Part shown: piece by piece, positions 17,801 through 26,149 of the stretch
How positions within the stretch are numbered: position 1 is the first letter of the stretch
Layout of the letters: the number at the start of each line of letters is the position of its first letter
Source of the DNA: DASUPK01 sp963743575
GTDB lineage: Bacteria; Actinomycetota; Thermoleophilia; Solirubrobacterales; 70-9
Direction: 5' to 3'
Assembly: GCA_963743575.1 (NCBI GenBank)
Contig: CAVUQC010000004.1
Location: 434,001-498,000, forward strand
DNA: 64,000 bases
Notes under the pieces: generated by a model
Databases searched by the model: none
What the model was told of the DNA's origin: nothing
Seen by the model: only the letters and a program-made list of their open reading frames with translations
Translations under genes and position numbers: made by a program

Positions 17801-17982
17801 CCCGCTACACGTTCGTCGTCCAGATCCACCCCGACGGGCTCTCGACGCTGGAGAACCTGAGCACTCACGAGCGGATCCGGCTCACGGACCTCGCCACCGT
17901 CGGTCCCCAGATCGAGGAGTGGCTCGCCGGCCTCGAACCGGAGGATGCGCCCCAACCAATCGAGGGAGAGATCAATGCCTGA
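17797..17982 (+). CDS. Small conserved protein of the RYTFVVQ family (copy 1)
   Basis: This 61-aa protein has no recognised domain. It starts at GTG 17797, overlapping the NHL gene stop (GTGA). The first 43 residues after the start region, RYTFVVQIHPDGLSTLENLS onward, are identical at 33 of 43 positions to the product at 48408, which also directly follows a Lys/Cys-tailed propeller. The predicted fold is a short beta-alpha unit: a strand RYTFVVQIH, then an amphipathic segment ending in VGPQIEEWLAG. There is no signal peptide, so it is cytosolic. A role in the handling or regulation of the neighbouring secreted protein is an inference from linkage only. Confidence 0.75.
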   Translation: MTRYTFVVQIHPDGLSTLENLSTHERIRLTDLATVGPQIEEWLAGLEPEDAPQPIEGEINA

Positions 17983-18520
17983 CGAACGCCGCCCGCGGCG
18001 TTTCCTGGCGTTCACGATCGGCGGCGCCCTGGCCGGCCTCTGTGCGGTGGTTGCGATCGCGCCCTCGCTTGCGGGAGCGACGGGTAAGCGGGACGTCTAT
18101 GTCGGCACGGTTGAACCGCAGACCCTTCCACTTGCGAGCGGACCCAAGGTCGTGTCCGGCCGGATCGAATTCACGTTGCGCTCGAAATCGAAGAAGCACG
18201 GATCGAAGAGACTCGTGCAGAAGTCGGTCTTCCCTCTGGGGGCGGGCGGCCTCTACGCATTCTGTGATGAAGGCGGTGTAGCCGGTGACTCCAGCAACGC
18301 AGACCTGGGCGGGGGCTTGAATCAGTTCAGCTACGAGCTCAAGGTCAACCGGAGGGGCAACTTCTCCGCGAGCGACCCGGATGCCTCAGACCTCAAGGTC
18401 ACTGGAAGGGTCTCCAAGGGCCACGCGTCCGGGACGATCCGGTACGGGCCCTTCACTGCGGATCCGGGTGGTTCGTGCGACTCCGGCCCGCTGAGCTGGA
18501 CCGCGGACAGGAGCCAGTAA
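17975..18520 (+). CDS. Secreted protein of unknown function
   Basis: The 181-aa protein has a long signal peptide: a basic DERRPRRF n-region, then a hydrophobic core to about residue 39 and an ALA-type site near LAGATG. The mature part is beta-rich (VVSGRIEFTLRSKSKKHGSKR, GRVSKGHASGTIRYGPF), similar in style to other exported proteins of this group, with two cysteines near the C terminus region. It starts at ATG 17975 with GAGGGAGAG upstream and overlaps the previous small gene by eight bases, so it belongs to the same operon. I do not recognise a domain. Confidence 0.75.
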   Translation: MPDERRPRRFLAFTIGGALAGLCAVVAIAPSLAGATGKRDVYVGTVEPQTLPLASGPKVVSGRIEFTLRSKSKKHGSKRLVQKSVFPLGAGGLYAFCDEGGVAGDSSNADLGGGLNQFSYELKVNRRGNFSASDPDASDLKVTGRVSKGHASGTIRYGPFTADPGGSCDSGPLSWTADRSQ

Positions 18521-18538
18521 AATTCCCGACCTTGGAGC

Positions 18539-19876
18539 ATGAGGGGAGCCGTGCGAAAGCATCGCGTCGCCGCGGGCGCCGGCCTCTCGTTTGGCGCCGC
18601 ACTCGGCCTGACGGCAGCGGCCCAGGCGGCCGACTACACGGTCGATCGCCTCGACGATCCCGGGGGAGCCGGAGCTTGCGTCCTCTCGGCGCCCAACGAC
18701 TGCTCGCTGCGCCAGGCGATCAACGACGCGCAGAGCGCACCCAACTCGCCGACCGTCGACCGCGTGCTCTTCCAGTCGGGCATGAGCGGCACCATCACGC
18801 TCGTACCAGGCGGGTTGACCGTCACCGACCCGTTGGACATCGTCGGGCCGGGGGCGAACGTGCTCGCTGTCTCCGGTGGCGATATGCAGCGGGTCCTCGA
18901 CACCGAGCAGGCGACTCCGGGCGATCCGCTGACGATCTCGGGCCTCACCCTCACTCACGGCTACGGCTCGGGAAGCGTCGGCGGCGGTGGGATCTACAGC
19001 AAGGACACCTACCTGAAGGTGATCAGCTCAATGGTTTCCCACAGCGTCTCCGGGATCGCTGATTACCCGGGAGGCGGGATCCGCCAGAAGAACGGGGAGC
19101 TCCTGATCAGGAACTCCACGATCTCGGGCAACTCAGGGGGCAACGGAGGCGGCGTCTACGCATCCAATGCGGCGGTCGGCCTGCAGAACGCGACGATCTC
19201 CGGCAACACCGCGACGGGAACCGGCGGCGGCTCGGGATACGGCTACGGCGGCGGAATCTGGCTGGACCAGGGCTCAGGCGGCAGCCTGGTCAGCTACGAC
19301 AGCACGATCGCGGGCAACCACGCGCACTACGGCGGGGGGATCAGCGCAGATCAAGGAACAAACGGTGGCATCGTCGACACGGTGATCGCCGACAACACGG
19401 CGACGAGCGATCTCGATCTTCGCAACGCCGGACCTGACCCGTTCAAGCTGGCCTTCAGCTCGGTCGAATCGACGGCCGGCGCTTCCATCGTCGACCTCAG
19501 TCCCTTCACCGGCAGCAATGTCCTCGGAGTCGATCCGCAGCTCGGTCCACTCGGCGCCAACGGAGGGCCGACGGAGACACTGAAGCCGGCTCTCACGAGT
19601 CCCGTGGTCGACAAGGGATTCACCATCGGGTTCACAGCCGATCAGCGTGGGCAGCCACGCAAATTCGATGTCCCTGACATCGCCAACGCGACTTCGGGAG
19701 ACGGGAGCGACATCGGCGCGGTCGAGCTTCAGGCCGCGGATTTCGCGAAGCCGCCTCCGCCCGCGCCTCCTTCGACCTCGGCAGCGCCGAAGAAGAAGTG
19801 CAAGAAGAAGCACAAGCGCTCCGCCCAGGTGTCAAAGAAGAAGTGCAAGGGCAAGAAACACGCCCGGCAGCGCTAG
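18539..19876 (+). CDS. Secreted right-handed beta-helix protein with Lys/Cys tail
   Basis: The 445-aa exported protein has a signal peptide (residues 1 to about 30) and begins with the CSLRQAINDAQ motif found at the cap of parallel beta-helix surface proteins (the CSLREAI type). Helix rungs with NSTISGNSGGNGGGVYAS, NATISGNTATGTGG and DSTIAGNHAHYGGG follow, then the choice-of-anchor-Q style segment GADGGPTET-like (LGANGGPTETLKP, DQRGQPR). The C terminus is KKKCKKKHKRSAQVSKKKC plus more lysines. It is probably a cell-surface adhesin or sugar-binding protein. It sits 18 bases after the previous gene. Its TAG stop shares a CTAG with the convergent HD-domain gene. Confidence 0.83.
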   Translation: MRGAVRKHRVAAGAGLSFGAALGLTAAAQAADYTVDRLDDPGGAGACVLSAPNDCSLRQAINDAQSAPNSPTVDRVLFQSGMSGTITLVPGGLTVTDPLDIVGPGANVLAVSGGDMQRVLDTEQATPGDPLTISGLTLTHGYGSGSVGGGGIYSKDTYLKVISSMVSHSVSGIADYPGGGIRQKNGELLIRNSTISGNSGGNGGGVYASNAAVGLQNATISGNTATGTGGGSGYGYGGGIWLDQGSGGSLVSYDSTIAGNHAHYGGGISADQGTNGGIVDTVIADNTATSDLDLRNAGPDPFKLAFSSVESTAGASIVDLSPFTGSNVLGVDPQLGPLGANGGPTETLKPALTSPVVDKGFTIGFTADQRGQPRKFDVPDIANATSGDGSDIGAVELQAADFAKPPPPAPPSTSAAPKKKCKKKHKRSAQVSKKKCKGKKHARQR

Positions 19877-20433
19877 CGCCTGAAGATCTGCGGAAGCGTC
19901 AGGGGCCGGTGGCGGATCACCCGGGCCACCTCGTATCCGATCGTCCGGTAGGTCCCGTCCCTGGACACCGATTTGAAGAGGTCGCGGATCCACTCGCGGC
20001 TGAGGCCGAACCGGAACAGGCCATCCGAGAGGTCGACGAGGTCGGCTCGGCGGATCAGCTCGACCTCGGCGCCGCGGTCCCACTGACTCCTGAGCTCATG
20101 GTGCCGCTCGATCGCGTCGAAGCAGAGCCTGATCCGGTCACCGCCCCAGCCGTGCTGGCGAAGCAGCTCGGCCGTGAACTCGGCTCCCTCCCTGACGTAG
20201 ACCCCGCCGTGGGAGGCCGCGTCGTAGAGGCCGACGTCGTGGAGCAGGCCGGCGATCAGCAGCACCTCGCGATCGACCTTGAGCTCACGCGCGGTTGCGA
20301 GGCGATCGGCGATCAGGAAGACGCGCAGCCCGTGGCGCTCCATCGCCCCGCCGCTCGCACCGGTGATCTCCCGGATCTTCTGAAGCGCGGCGACCTCGCT
20401 GTCGGTGTGGGCGAGGTCCTCGGCGCTCGTCAT
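19873..20433 (-). CDS. HD-domain phosphohydrolase-like protein
   Basis: The 186-aa protein carries a compact HD domain with H..HD..D metal ligands: MERHGLRVFLIADRLA (first His region), LLIAGLLHDVGLYD (HD pair near residue 70) and RHHELRSQW, with a later AD-V-DLSDG aspartate. HD proteins hydrolyse phosphoesters or nucleotides; the substrate is unknown. The ATG at 20433 lies just after the ferredoxin-like gene stop (2-nt gap), so it is the last gene of the succinate-CoA ligase-like operon. Confidence 0.8.
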   Translation of the reverse strand: MTSAEDLAHTDSEVAALQKIREITGASGGAMERHGLRVFLIADRLATARELKVDREVLLIAGLLHDVGLYDAASHGGVYVREGAEFTAELLRQHGWGGDRIRLCFDAIERHHELRSQWDRGAEVELIRRADLVDLSDGLFRFGLSREWIRDLFKSVSRDGTYRTIGYEVARVIRHRPLTLPQIFRR

Positions 20434-20435
20434 TC

Positions 20436-20687
20436 CTAGCGGCGCAGCTCGGTGCCGTCGTAGAGCTTCTTGACGACGACCCCGCCTGCGGGCGCGGCCT
20501 CGACGCAGAGGTTGCAGAGGACGCACTCGTCGAGGTTCTCGCGGACGATCGCGACCTTGCCGTCGTCGTCGGCGAAGATGTCGACGGGGCAGACCTCCTC
20601 GAGCTTCGCCGCGAGCTCCGCGTCGCTCACGATCTCGTCCGAGACCTCGACGTCGATGAAGATGCCCTCGAGCTGCTTCTCGGCCAT
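20436..20687 (-). CDS. Small ferredoxin-like 4Fe-4S protein
   Basis: The 83-aa protein has only four obvious cluster cysteines, ordered as EEVCP followed about 40 residues later by CVLCNLC. That order, CP before CxxCxxC, is the reverse of a usual 4Fe-4S ferredoxin motif and resembles FixX-type ferredoxins. Its start overlaps the ligase alpha stop by one base (TGATG). It probably carries electrons for a ferredoxin-linked enzyme such as the oxoacid oxidoreductase encoded 14 kb away; this link is inference. Confidence 0.75.
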   Translation of the reverse strand: MAEKQLEGIFIDVEVSDEIVSDAELAAKLEEVCPVDIFADDDGKVAIVRENLDECVLCNLCVEAAPAGGVVVKKLYDGTELRR

Positions 20688-21604
20688 CAGACCTTGGCCC
20701 CCAGCTTCTCCTTGACGGCGTCCGGGATCTCGTCGATCCGCTCGACCACGGGGATGCCGGCGGCCTCGAGGCGGGCGATCTTCTGGGTCGCGGAGTCCTC
20801 GGCGCCCTCGACGATCGTCCCGGCGTGGCCGAAGCTCATGCCCTGCATCTCCTCGTCGTCCATGAACTTGCCGGCCATGAAGGCGATGATCGGCAGCTTC
20901 GCGTCGTTCTCCTCGCGCCAGTCGACCAGCTCGGCCTCCATGCGGCCGCCGGGCTCCGTGTAGATCACGATCGCGTCCGTCTGGTCGTCCGCCTCGAAGA
21001 GGGGCATCAGCTCGGCGTAGGTCGAGCCGATGATCGCGTCGCCGCCGATCGAGACGGCGGTCGAGACGCCGAGGCCGGCCGCGGTGAGGGTCGACGAGAT
21101 CTCGGTGGTCATGCCGCCCGAGCGGGACATGACGCCGATCGAGCCCGGCTCGTACGCCTTGGCGGCGTCCTTGGCAGGGCCGCCGATGCCGCCCATCTTG
21201 GCGACGCCCGGGGCGATGATCCCGAGGCAGTTGGGGCCGATGATCCGAGCTCCCCGCAGGTTGGCGAGCTCGACCATCTGGGCGACGTCGCGGCGCGGGA
21301 TGCGCTCGGTGACGATCACGATCAGCCCGATGCCGTTCTCGATCGCCTCGAAGACGGCGTCCTTGGTGAAGGCGGGGGGGACCGTGACTACGGCGCCCTT
21401 GATCTGGGAGCCGTGATTCTCGACCGCCTGCTCGACCGTGTCGAAGACGGGAACACCGTGCACGTCGCGGCCCTTGCGGCCGGGCGTGACGCCGCCGACG
21501 ATCTTGGAGCCGTAGTCCAGGCACTCCTTCGTGAGATTGACCGCCTCGCGGCCGGTGATGCCCTGGACGATGAAGGTGAAGTCCTTGTTGAGCAGGATCG
21601 ACAT
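20687..21604 (-). CDS. sucD: Succinate-CoA ligase-type alpha subunit
   Basis: This 305-aa subunit contains an N-terminal CoA-binding Rossmann domain (SILLNKDFTFIVQGITGREA, then GGVTPGRKG) and a C-terminal ligase domain with the phosphohistidine region SFGHAGTIVEG. GPNCLGIIAPG and MSRSGGMTTE are strongly conserved in SucD. Together with the beta subunit it interconverts succinyl-CoA, ADP/GDP and phosphate with succinate, CoA and ATP/GTP; a related acyl-CoA such as malyl-CoA is possible. The start overlaps the beta stop by one base (TGATG). Confidence 0.88.
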   Translation of the reverse strand: MSILLNKDFTFIVQGITGREAVNLTKECLDYGSKIVGGVTPGRKGRDVHGVPVFDTVEQAVENHGSQIKGAVVTVPPAFTKDAVFEAIENGIGLIVIVTERIPRRDVAQMVELANLRGARIIGPNCLGIIAPGVAKMGGIGGPAKDAAKAYEPGSIGVMSRSGGMTTEISSTLTAAGLGVSTAVSIGGDAIIGSTYAELMPLFEADDQTDAIVIYTEPGGRMEAELVDWREENDAKLPIIAFMAGKFMDDEEMQGMSFGHAGTIVEGAEDSATQKIARLEAAGIPVVERIDEIPDAVKEKLGAKV

Positions 21605-22821
21605 CAGGCAGCCGCACCCTGGATCTTCTCGACCGCCTCGCCTGCGGCCTCCCACATGGAGGTGTTGCGGTCGCGGAACTCGATCCCGTACTTGCCGAGG
21701 ATCTTCGCGCCCTCCTCCTCCCAGGCGCCCGGGATGCGGAACACGGCGATGGTCTCGCCGGGGTCCTTCCCAAGCTCGAGGCAGGCCTTGATCACGCCCC
21801 TGGCCACGATGTCCACCCGGGTGTTGGAGACGATTGACATCATCACCGCGATCTTCTCGACCCCGTCCTTCTGAAGGACCTCCTTGGCGAGGCCGCAGGA
21901 CTTCGCGACCGAAGGGTTGCCGCCGATCTCGGCGTAGTTGGCCGGCTTGCCGCCCTGGCTGCGAACCGCGTCCGTCAGCGTCAGCGAGCCGCCCCCGGCG
22001 CCGATCACCAGGCCGAGGTTGCCGGTGAAGCCGTGGTCCTTGCCCTGGATGACGCCGCGATGGTCGGCCTCGTCGATCGCCTTGACGTTGCGCTCGAACT
22101 CGGAGGGCTCATAGAGCTCGCGCGGCTCCTCGAGCTCGACCCCGATCTCCTTGAGCATCTTCTTGTGGCGGCCCACGGCCTCGTCCTCCATCTCCATGTG
22201 GGCGTCGAGGGCGACGAAGGAGCCATCCGAGAGACGGGCGACCGGGTTGATCTCGGCGAGGGTCATGTCGTAGTCGCGCTGCAGCTGCGCGAGGCGAGCG
22301 AGGATCGGAGTGGCGCGGGTGAGCTCGCGGCCGGTCAGCCTGCCGGCGGCAGCCACGACCTCCTTCGCGCGGAAGTCGGGAATCGGGTGAAGGTTCGAGA
22401 GGTGGCCTCGGCCGACGTGGTCCGGGTGCTTCTCGGCGACCTCCTCGATGTCGATCCCGCCCATGTCGCTGAAAAGCATCATCGGGGCCTTGGCGCGGCC
22501 GTCCCAGAGCACCGCGGCGTAGTACTCCTGCTCGACCTCTGCCTTCGGGTCCACCAGCACGCCGACCGGCATGTGGCCGTTGATCTCGAGCTCGAGGATC
22601 TCCGCGGCGTGTGAGGCTGCCTCCTCGGGCGTATCGGCGAACTTGACGCCGCCCGCCTTCATCCGGCCGCCGGTGAGCACCTGGGACTTGATCACGGTGG
22701 CTCCGCCGATCCGCTCGGCCACCTGCTTGGCCTCGTCGGCGGTCTTGCAGAAGCCGTACTCGGTGACCGGAATCCCGGCCCGCTCGACTATGCGACGGCT
22801 TTCGAACTCGTAGAAGCGCAT
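21604..22821 (-). CDS. Succinate-CoA ligase-like beta subunit (divergent)
   Basis: The 405-aa ATP-grasp subunit has the family start RFYEFESRRIVERAGIPV, KSQVLTGGRMKAGGVK (ATP and CoA loops), LAEINPVARLSDGSFVALDA, and a C-terminal flavodoxin-like domain with GNLGLVIGAGGGSLTLTDA and PANYAEIGGNPS. It is of normal length but the C-terminal half diverges from canonical SucC, so the acyl substrate is less certain. ATG 22821 is the likely start; the longer frame upstream is not supported. It leads an operon with the alpha subunit, a small ferredoxin and an HD protein. Confidence 0.82.
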   Translation of the reverse strand: MRFYEFESRRIVERAGIPVTEYGFCKTADEAKQVAERIGGATVIKSQVLTGGRMKAGGVKFADTPEEAASHAAEILELEINGHMPVGVLVDPKAEVEQEYYAAVLWDGRAKAPMMLFSDMGGIDIEEVAEKHPDHVGRGHLSNLHPIPDFRAKEVVAAAGRLTGRELTRATPILARLAQLQRDYDMTLAEINPVARLSDGSFVALDAHMEMEDEAVGRHKKMLKEIGVELEEPRELYEPSEFERNVKAIDEADHRGVIQGKDHGFTGNLGLVIGAGGGSLTLTDAVRSQGGKPANYAEIGGNPSVAKSCGLAKEVLQKDGVEKIAVMMSIVSNTRVDIVARGVIKACLELGKDPGETIAVFRIPGAWEEEGAKILGKYGIEFRDRNTSMWEAAGEAVEKIQGAAA

Positions 22822-22885
22822 GGGGGGCGCCCAGGGGGCGGGCGGGAACAGTACAAAGCCCTCGACTCCGAGGGCGCGCTCGAAG

Positions 22886-24334
22886 CTAGGCGCTCTCGGC
22901 GCTGGCCATCTCAGCCGCCGGCTCACGCTCGCGCTGCGGGCGCAGCAGGACCACCGCGGCGAACACGCCGACCAGGCAGAAGATCGCGCCCACGCCGAAC
23001 TGAAGCTGGAAGCCGTCGGTGAGCGCCTTGGCGGCCGACGTTCCGGAATCGATCTCCGATGAGGTGTGGTTGGCAGCCAGCGTGCTGAGTACGGCGAGAC
23101 CGAGCGCGGCGCCGATGAAGCGCGAGGTGTTGAGCACACCGGAGGCCAGGCCGCTCAGGGCGCGGGGGACTCCCTGCACCGCCACGATCGTCGCGGGGAC
23201 CAGGGCAAGGCCCAGGCCGAGCGCGCCGAGCATGCCGCCGGGGAAGACGTTCGCGAGATAGCTGCCGCCGGGGTGGACGCCCGTCAGCAGGACCTCGCCG
23301 ATCGTCGCCGAGAGCATCCCGAGGGCAAGCACCCAGCGAGCGCCGATCGCCTTGGCCAGCCGCGGCGCCAGGGTCGCGCCGGTGCCCACCGCGATGGTCA
23401 TCGGGACGAATGCCAGGCCGGTCTTGAGCGCGCTGTAGTGGAGGGTGCCCTGCATGTAGAGGGACTGGAAGAACCAGAAGCCGAAGATCGCGCCGTAGAG
23501 CAGGAAGATCACGAGATTCGCCGCGCGCAGGTTGCGCAGCTTGAACACGCTCAGGGGCATCAGGGCGGTCCGGTCCGGGTGCCGGGCCAGGCTGTTCTCG
23601 TACAGGGCGAACGCCGCGAGCAGCACGACGCCGGCCACGACGGGACCGAGAACGCCGAGCGCCCCCCAGCCGAGCCGGTCGGTGGTGACTATCCCGTATG
23701 TGAGAGCGGTCATTCCGGCGGTGACCAGGACTGCGCCGGGGAGGTCGAAGTGCCGGTTTTCGGACTCGCTCCGGCCCTCGGGGATCAGTCGGCTGCTGAA
23801 CAGCACGATCCCGAGACCGACCGGGATATTGATGACGAAGATCGCCGGCCAGCTGAAGGCCTCGGTCAGGATCCCGCCGAGCAGCACGCCCGCGGTCGCG
23901 CCGATTGCGCCGACCGCGCCCCAGGCGCCGAGCGCGCGGTTCCGCGGCGCTCCCTCGTCGAACGAGGTGGTGATGATCGCGAGGGTGGCGGGGGAGAGGA
24001 GCGCACCGCCGATGCCCTGCAGGGCCCGCGCGGCGACCAACGCTCCCGCGGTGGGCGCGATCGCGCAGAGCAGTGAAGCTCCGGAGAAGAGGAGGGTTCC
24101 CGCGTAGAACATGCGGCGCCGGCCGAAGAGGTCGGCCGCCCGGCCGCCGAGGAGCAGGAAGCCGGCGAAGGTCAACGTGTAGCCGTTGAGGACCCACTGC
24201 AGGCCGTTGGTGGAGAAGCCGAGCGAGTCCTTGATGGAGGGCAGCGCGACGTTCACGATCGAAACGTCGAGGACCACCATGAACTGGCCCAGACAGACGA
24301 CCAGAAGGAGGGCGTTGGAGTTCCGCTTCACCAT
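22886..24334 (-). CDS. DHA2-family MFS multidrug exporter
   Basis: The 482-aa membrane protein has about 14 hydrophobic segments. LDVSIVNVALPSI in TM1 is the DHA2 (EmrB/QacA) motif D1, GRAADLFGRRRMF is motif A, and LVAARALQGIGGALLSPATLAII is motif B/C in TM4-5. It probably exports drugs or toxic organics by proton antiport. ATG 24334 is the plausible start; upstream codons belong to a separate 45-aa ORF 23 bases away. It is divergent from an ArsR-type regulator whose operators cover the shared promoter, so derepression on ligand binding is likely. Confidence 0.9.
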   Translation of the reverse strand: MVKRNSNALLLVVCLGQFMVVLDVSIVNVALPSIKDSLGFSTNGLQWVLNGYTLTFAGFLLLGGRAADLFGRRRMFYAGTLLFSGASLLCAIAPTAGALVAARALQGIGGALLSPATLAIITTSFDEGAPRNRALGAWGAVGAIGATAGVLLGGILTEAFSWPAIFVINIPVGLGIVLFSSRLIPEGRSESENRHFDLPGAVLVTAGMTALTYGIVTTDRLGWGALGVLGPVVAGVVLLAAFALYENSLARHPDRTALMPLSVFKLRNLRAANLVIFLLYGAIFGFWFFQSLYMQGTLHYSALKTGLAFVPMTIAVGTGATLAPRLAKAIGARWVLALGMLSATIGEVLLTGVHPGGSYLANVFPGGMLGALGLGLALVPATIVAVQGVPRALSGLASGVLNTSRFIGAALGLAVLSTLAANHTSSEIDSGTSAAKALTDGFQLQFGVGAIFCLVGVFAAVVLLRPQREREPAAEMASAESA

Positions 24335-24357
24335 TCCCCTCGCTGCGGTTACCGGAT

Positions 24358-24495
24358 TCACTTGCGGACTGCCTCCAGAATGTACGCCGCCTCGACCGCC
24401 GCCGCGCGCCGAGAGGGACTCGCGGGATGAACGTCGCCCTCGTGCGCGTGCTCCGGGACGGCTGCACTTGTTTCGATGTTCTGCATGTCGGACAT
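24358..24495 (-). CDS. Small 45-aa protein upstream of the MFS exporter
   Basis: This short ORF encodes 45 residues: MSDMQNIETSAAVPEHAHEG at the N terminus, then a Ser/Pro/Arg patch and a helical end AAAVEAAYILEAVRK. It has the best ribosome site in the intergenic region (CTGGAGG, about eight bases before ATG 24495). It lies between the ArsR operator and the MFS gene, in the same direction. It is too short to place in a family. It may be a small accessory protein or a leader ORF that sets translation of the exporter. It has no signal peptide or membrane segment. Confidence 0.5.
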   Translation of the reverse strand: MSDMQNIETSAAVPEHAHEGDVHPASPSRRAAAVEAAYILEAVRK

Positions 24496-24522
24496 ATGAC
24501 TTGCCTCCAGGCCTGTTCGATA

Positions 24523-24564
24523 GTACGATGAACATCGTACCAAAGAAGTTCGATGAACGTCGTA
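24523..24564. promoter_or_regulatory. ArsR-type operators with embedded divergent -10 boxes
   Basis: A perfect inverted repeat GTACGATG-AA-CATCGTAC occupies 24523-24540, and a second, imperfect copy CGATGAACGTCGTAC lies at 24551-24565. The first repeat contains TACGAT on both strands (24524-24529 plus, 24539-24534 minus), so the operator carries the -10 boxes of both divergent transcripts. Binding of the adjacent ArsR dimer should shut off the exporter and the regulator together. No experimental site is known to me. Confidence 0.7.
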
Positions 24565-24576
24565 CAAGCTAAGCTG

Positions 24577-24894
24577 ATGGGCATGGAGCCACACCACCCC
24601 GAGAGAAGCGAGATCGAGCTGCCGGCCGTCCTGCACGCGCTGAGCGATCCGCACCGGCTCGAGATCGTTCGCCGGCTCGACGAGGACGAAGCGCCGCGGC
24701 CATGCGGCACCCTCGACTTCGATCTCAGCAAGTCGACCATGACGCATCACTTCCGCACCCTCCGGGAGGCGGGCGTGATCCGCCAGGAGCGGCAGGGAAC
24801 CACCAAGCTCACGGAGCTTCGCCGGGAGGACCTCGACGCCCGGTTCCCGGGTCTGCTCGACGCCGTCTTGAGCTCGAAGTTGTCCCACGTCTGA
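24577..24894 (+). CDS. ArsR-family winged-helix repressor
   Basis: The 105-aa winged-helix protein has LPAVLHALSDPHRLEIVRRL (helices 1-2), the recognition helix in DLSKSTMTHHFRTLREAGVI, and a wing RQERQGTTKLTELR. The classical arsenic cysteine box is absent, so the inducer is probably organic rather than a metal. I prefer ATG 24577 (or 24583), because an in-frame ATG at 24553 lies inside the second operator. Autoregulation and repression of the divergent DHA2 exporter are likely. Confidence 0.85.
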   Translation: MGMEPHHPERSEIELPAVLHALSDPHRLEIVRRLDEDEAPRPCGTLDFDLSKSTMTHHFRTLREAGVIRQERQGTTKLTELRREDLDARFPGLLDAVLSSKLSHV

Positions 24895-24985
24895 ACGACG
24901 AATGGGACGCTCGGAAATCGACGCTGAATCTGCGTAGTCCCCACGGTTAGACGTGGGCGGCGACGAGGCATAGTCTTGGCCGTGA

Positions 24986-26149
24986 GTGAGCGGCTCGACA
25001 GCGTCCGTGTTGCGAAGCGCCGCGATCGACGATCTGATCGCGGCCCTGGCCGCACGCGGCTACACCGTCATCGGCCCGACCGTGCGGGACGGGGCGATCC
25101 TCTATGAGGAGGTCTCCTCGGCCGCCCAGCTGCCCGCCGGGATCACCGATGAGCAGGAGGGCGGCACCTATCGCCTCAGCGAGCGTGGCGACGGTGCGCT
25201 CTTCGGCTTCAACAACGGCCCGAACTCCTGGAAGCACCATCTGTTCCCGCCCAACCTGACGCTGTGGAAGGCACATCGCGCCGCCGGCGGTGAGATCGCC
25301 TACGAGGAGCAGCCCGATGACCGGCCCCGCTATGCCTTCCTGGGCGTTCGCTCCTGCGATCTGGCTGCGATCGGCGTCCAGGACAAGGTCTTCATGGGCG
25401 ACTCCTATACCGACGCCGACTACGAGGCCCGCCGCCGCGACGCCTTCATCGTCGCGATCAACTGCTCGAAGGCCGGAAACACCTGCTTCTGCGTCTCCAT
25501 GGGCACCGGGCCGCGCGCGGAGTCCGGCTACGACCTCGCCCTGACCGAGCTGCTCGAGGACGACCATCGATTCCTGGTGGAGGCCGGGTCCGAGCGCGGG
25601 GAGGAGGTCCTGGCCGAGATCGGCGCCGACGAGGCCTCGCCTGCCGACGCGGACGCCGCCGCCGCGGTCTCCGAGGAGTGCGCCTCGCAGATGGGGCGCG
25701 AGCTCGACACCGACGGCATCAAGGAGCTGCTCTACCGCAACATGGAGCACCCCCGCTGGGACGAGGTCTCCGAGCGTTGCCTCACCTGCGGCAACTGCAC
25801 CCTGGTCTGCCCGACCTGCTTCTGCCACACGGTCGAGGACACGAGCGACCTCGCCGGGGAGGAGGCCGAGCGAACCCGCCAGTGGGATTCCTGCTTCAAC
25901 CTCGATCACTCCTACATCCACGGAGGCAGCGTGCGCAACAGCCCGCCGTCACGCTACCGGCAGTGGATGACCCACAAGCTCGCGACCTGGATCGACCAGT
26001 TCGGTACCTCGGGCTGCGTCGGGTGCGGGCGCTGCATCACCTGGTGTCCGGTGGCGATCGACATCACCGAGGAGGCGGCCGCGATCCGCGCCACCGACCT
26101 CGGCCCGGCCCCCGATGGGGAGGAGAGGGGGATCAGTGCAGACCATTGA
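24986..26149 (+). CDS. Hydrogenase-associated 4Fe-4S protein (group 3 HydB-like beta subunit)
   Basis: The 387-aa protein matches the beta subunit of bifunctional group 3b (sulf)hydrogenases. An N-terminal domain of about 250 aa (YAFLGVRSCDLAAIGVQDKV) is followed by two ferredoxin-type motifs, CLTCGNCTLVCPTCFC near residue 265 and CVGCGRCITWCP near 344. It relays electrons between the NAD(P)-binding subunit and the [NiFe] dimer in the cytosol. The GTG start at 24986 is nine bases after TAGTCT. It leads a seven-gene plus-strand operon; the next gene overlaps by 14 nt. Confidence 0.85.
   Translation: MSGSTASVLRSAAIDDLIAALAARGYTVIGPTVRDGAILYEEVSSAAQLPAGITDEQEGGTYRLSERGDGALFGFNNGPNSWKHHLFPPNLTLWKAHRAAGGEIAYEEQPDDRPRYAFLGVRSCDLAAIGVQDKVFMGDSYTDADYEARRRDAFIVAINCSKAGNTCFCVSMGTGPRAESGYDLALTELLEDDHRFLVEAGSERGEEVLAEIGADEASPADADAAAAVSEECASQMGRELDTDGIKELLYRNMEHPRWDEVSERCLTCGNCTLVCPTCFCHTVEDTSDLAGEEAERTRQWDSCFNLDHSYIHGGSVRNSPPSRYRQWMTHKLATWIDQFGTSGCVGCGRCITWCPVAIDITEEAAAIRATDLGPAPDGEERGISADH

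Noticed and set aside
24884..24957. CCCACGTC...GACGTGGG and CCCACG-loop-CGTGGG as a terminator after the ArsR gene
   Set aside because: The stem is short and has no T-run; it could be chance in GC-rich DNA.
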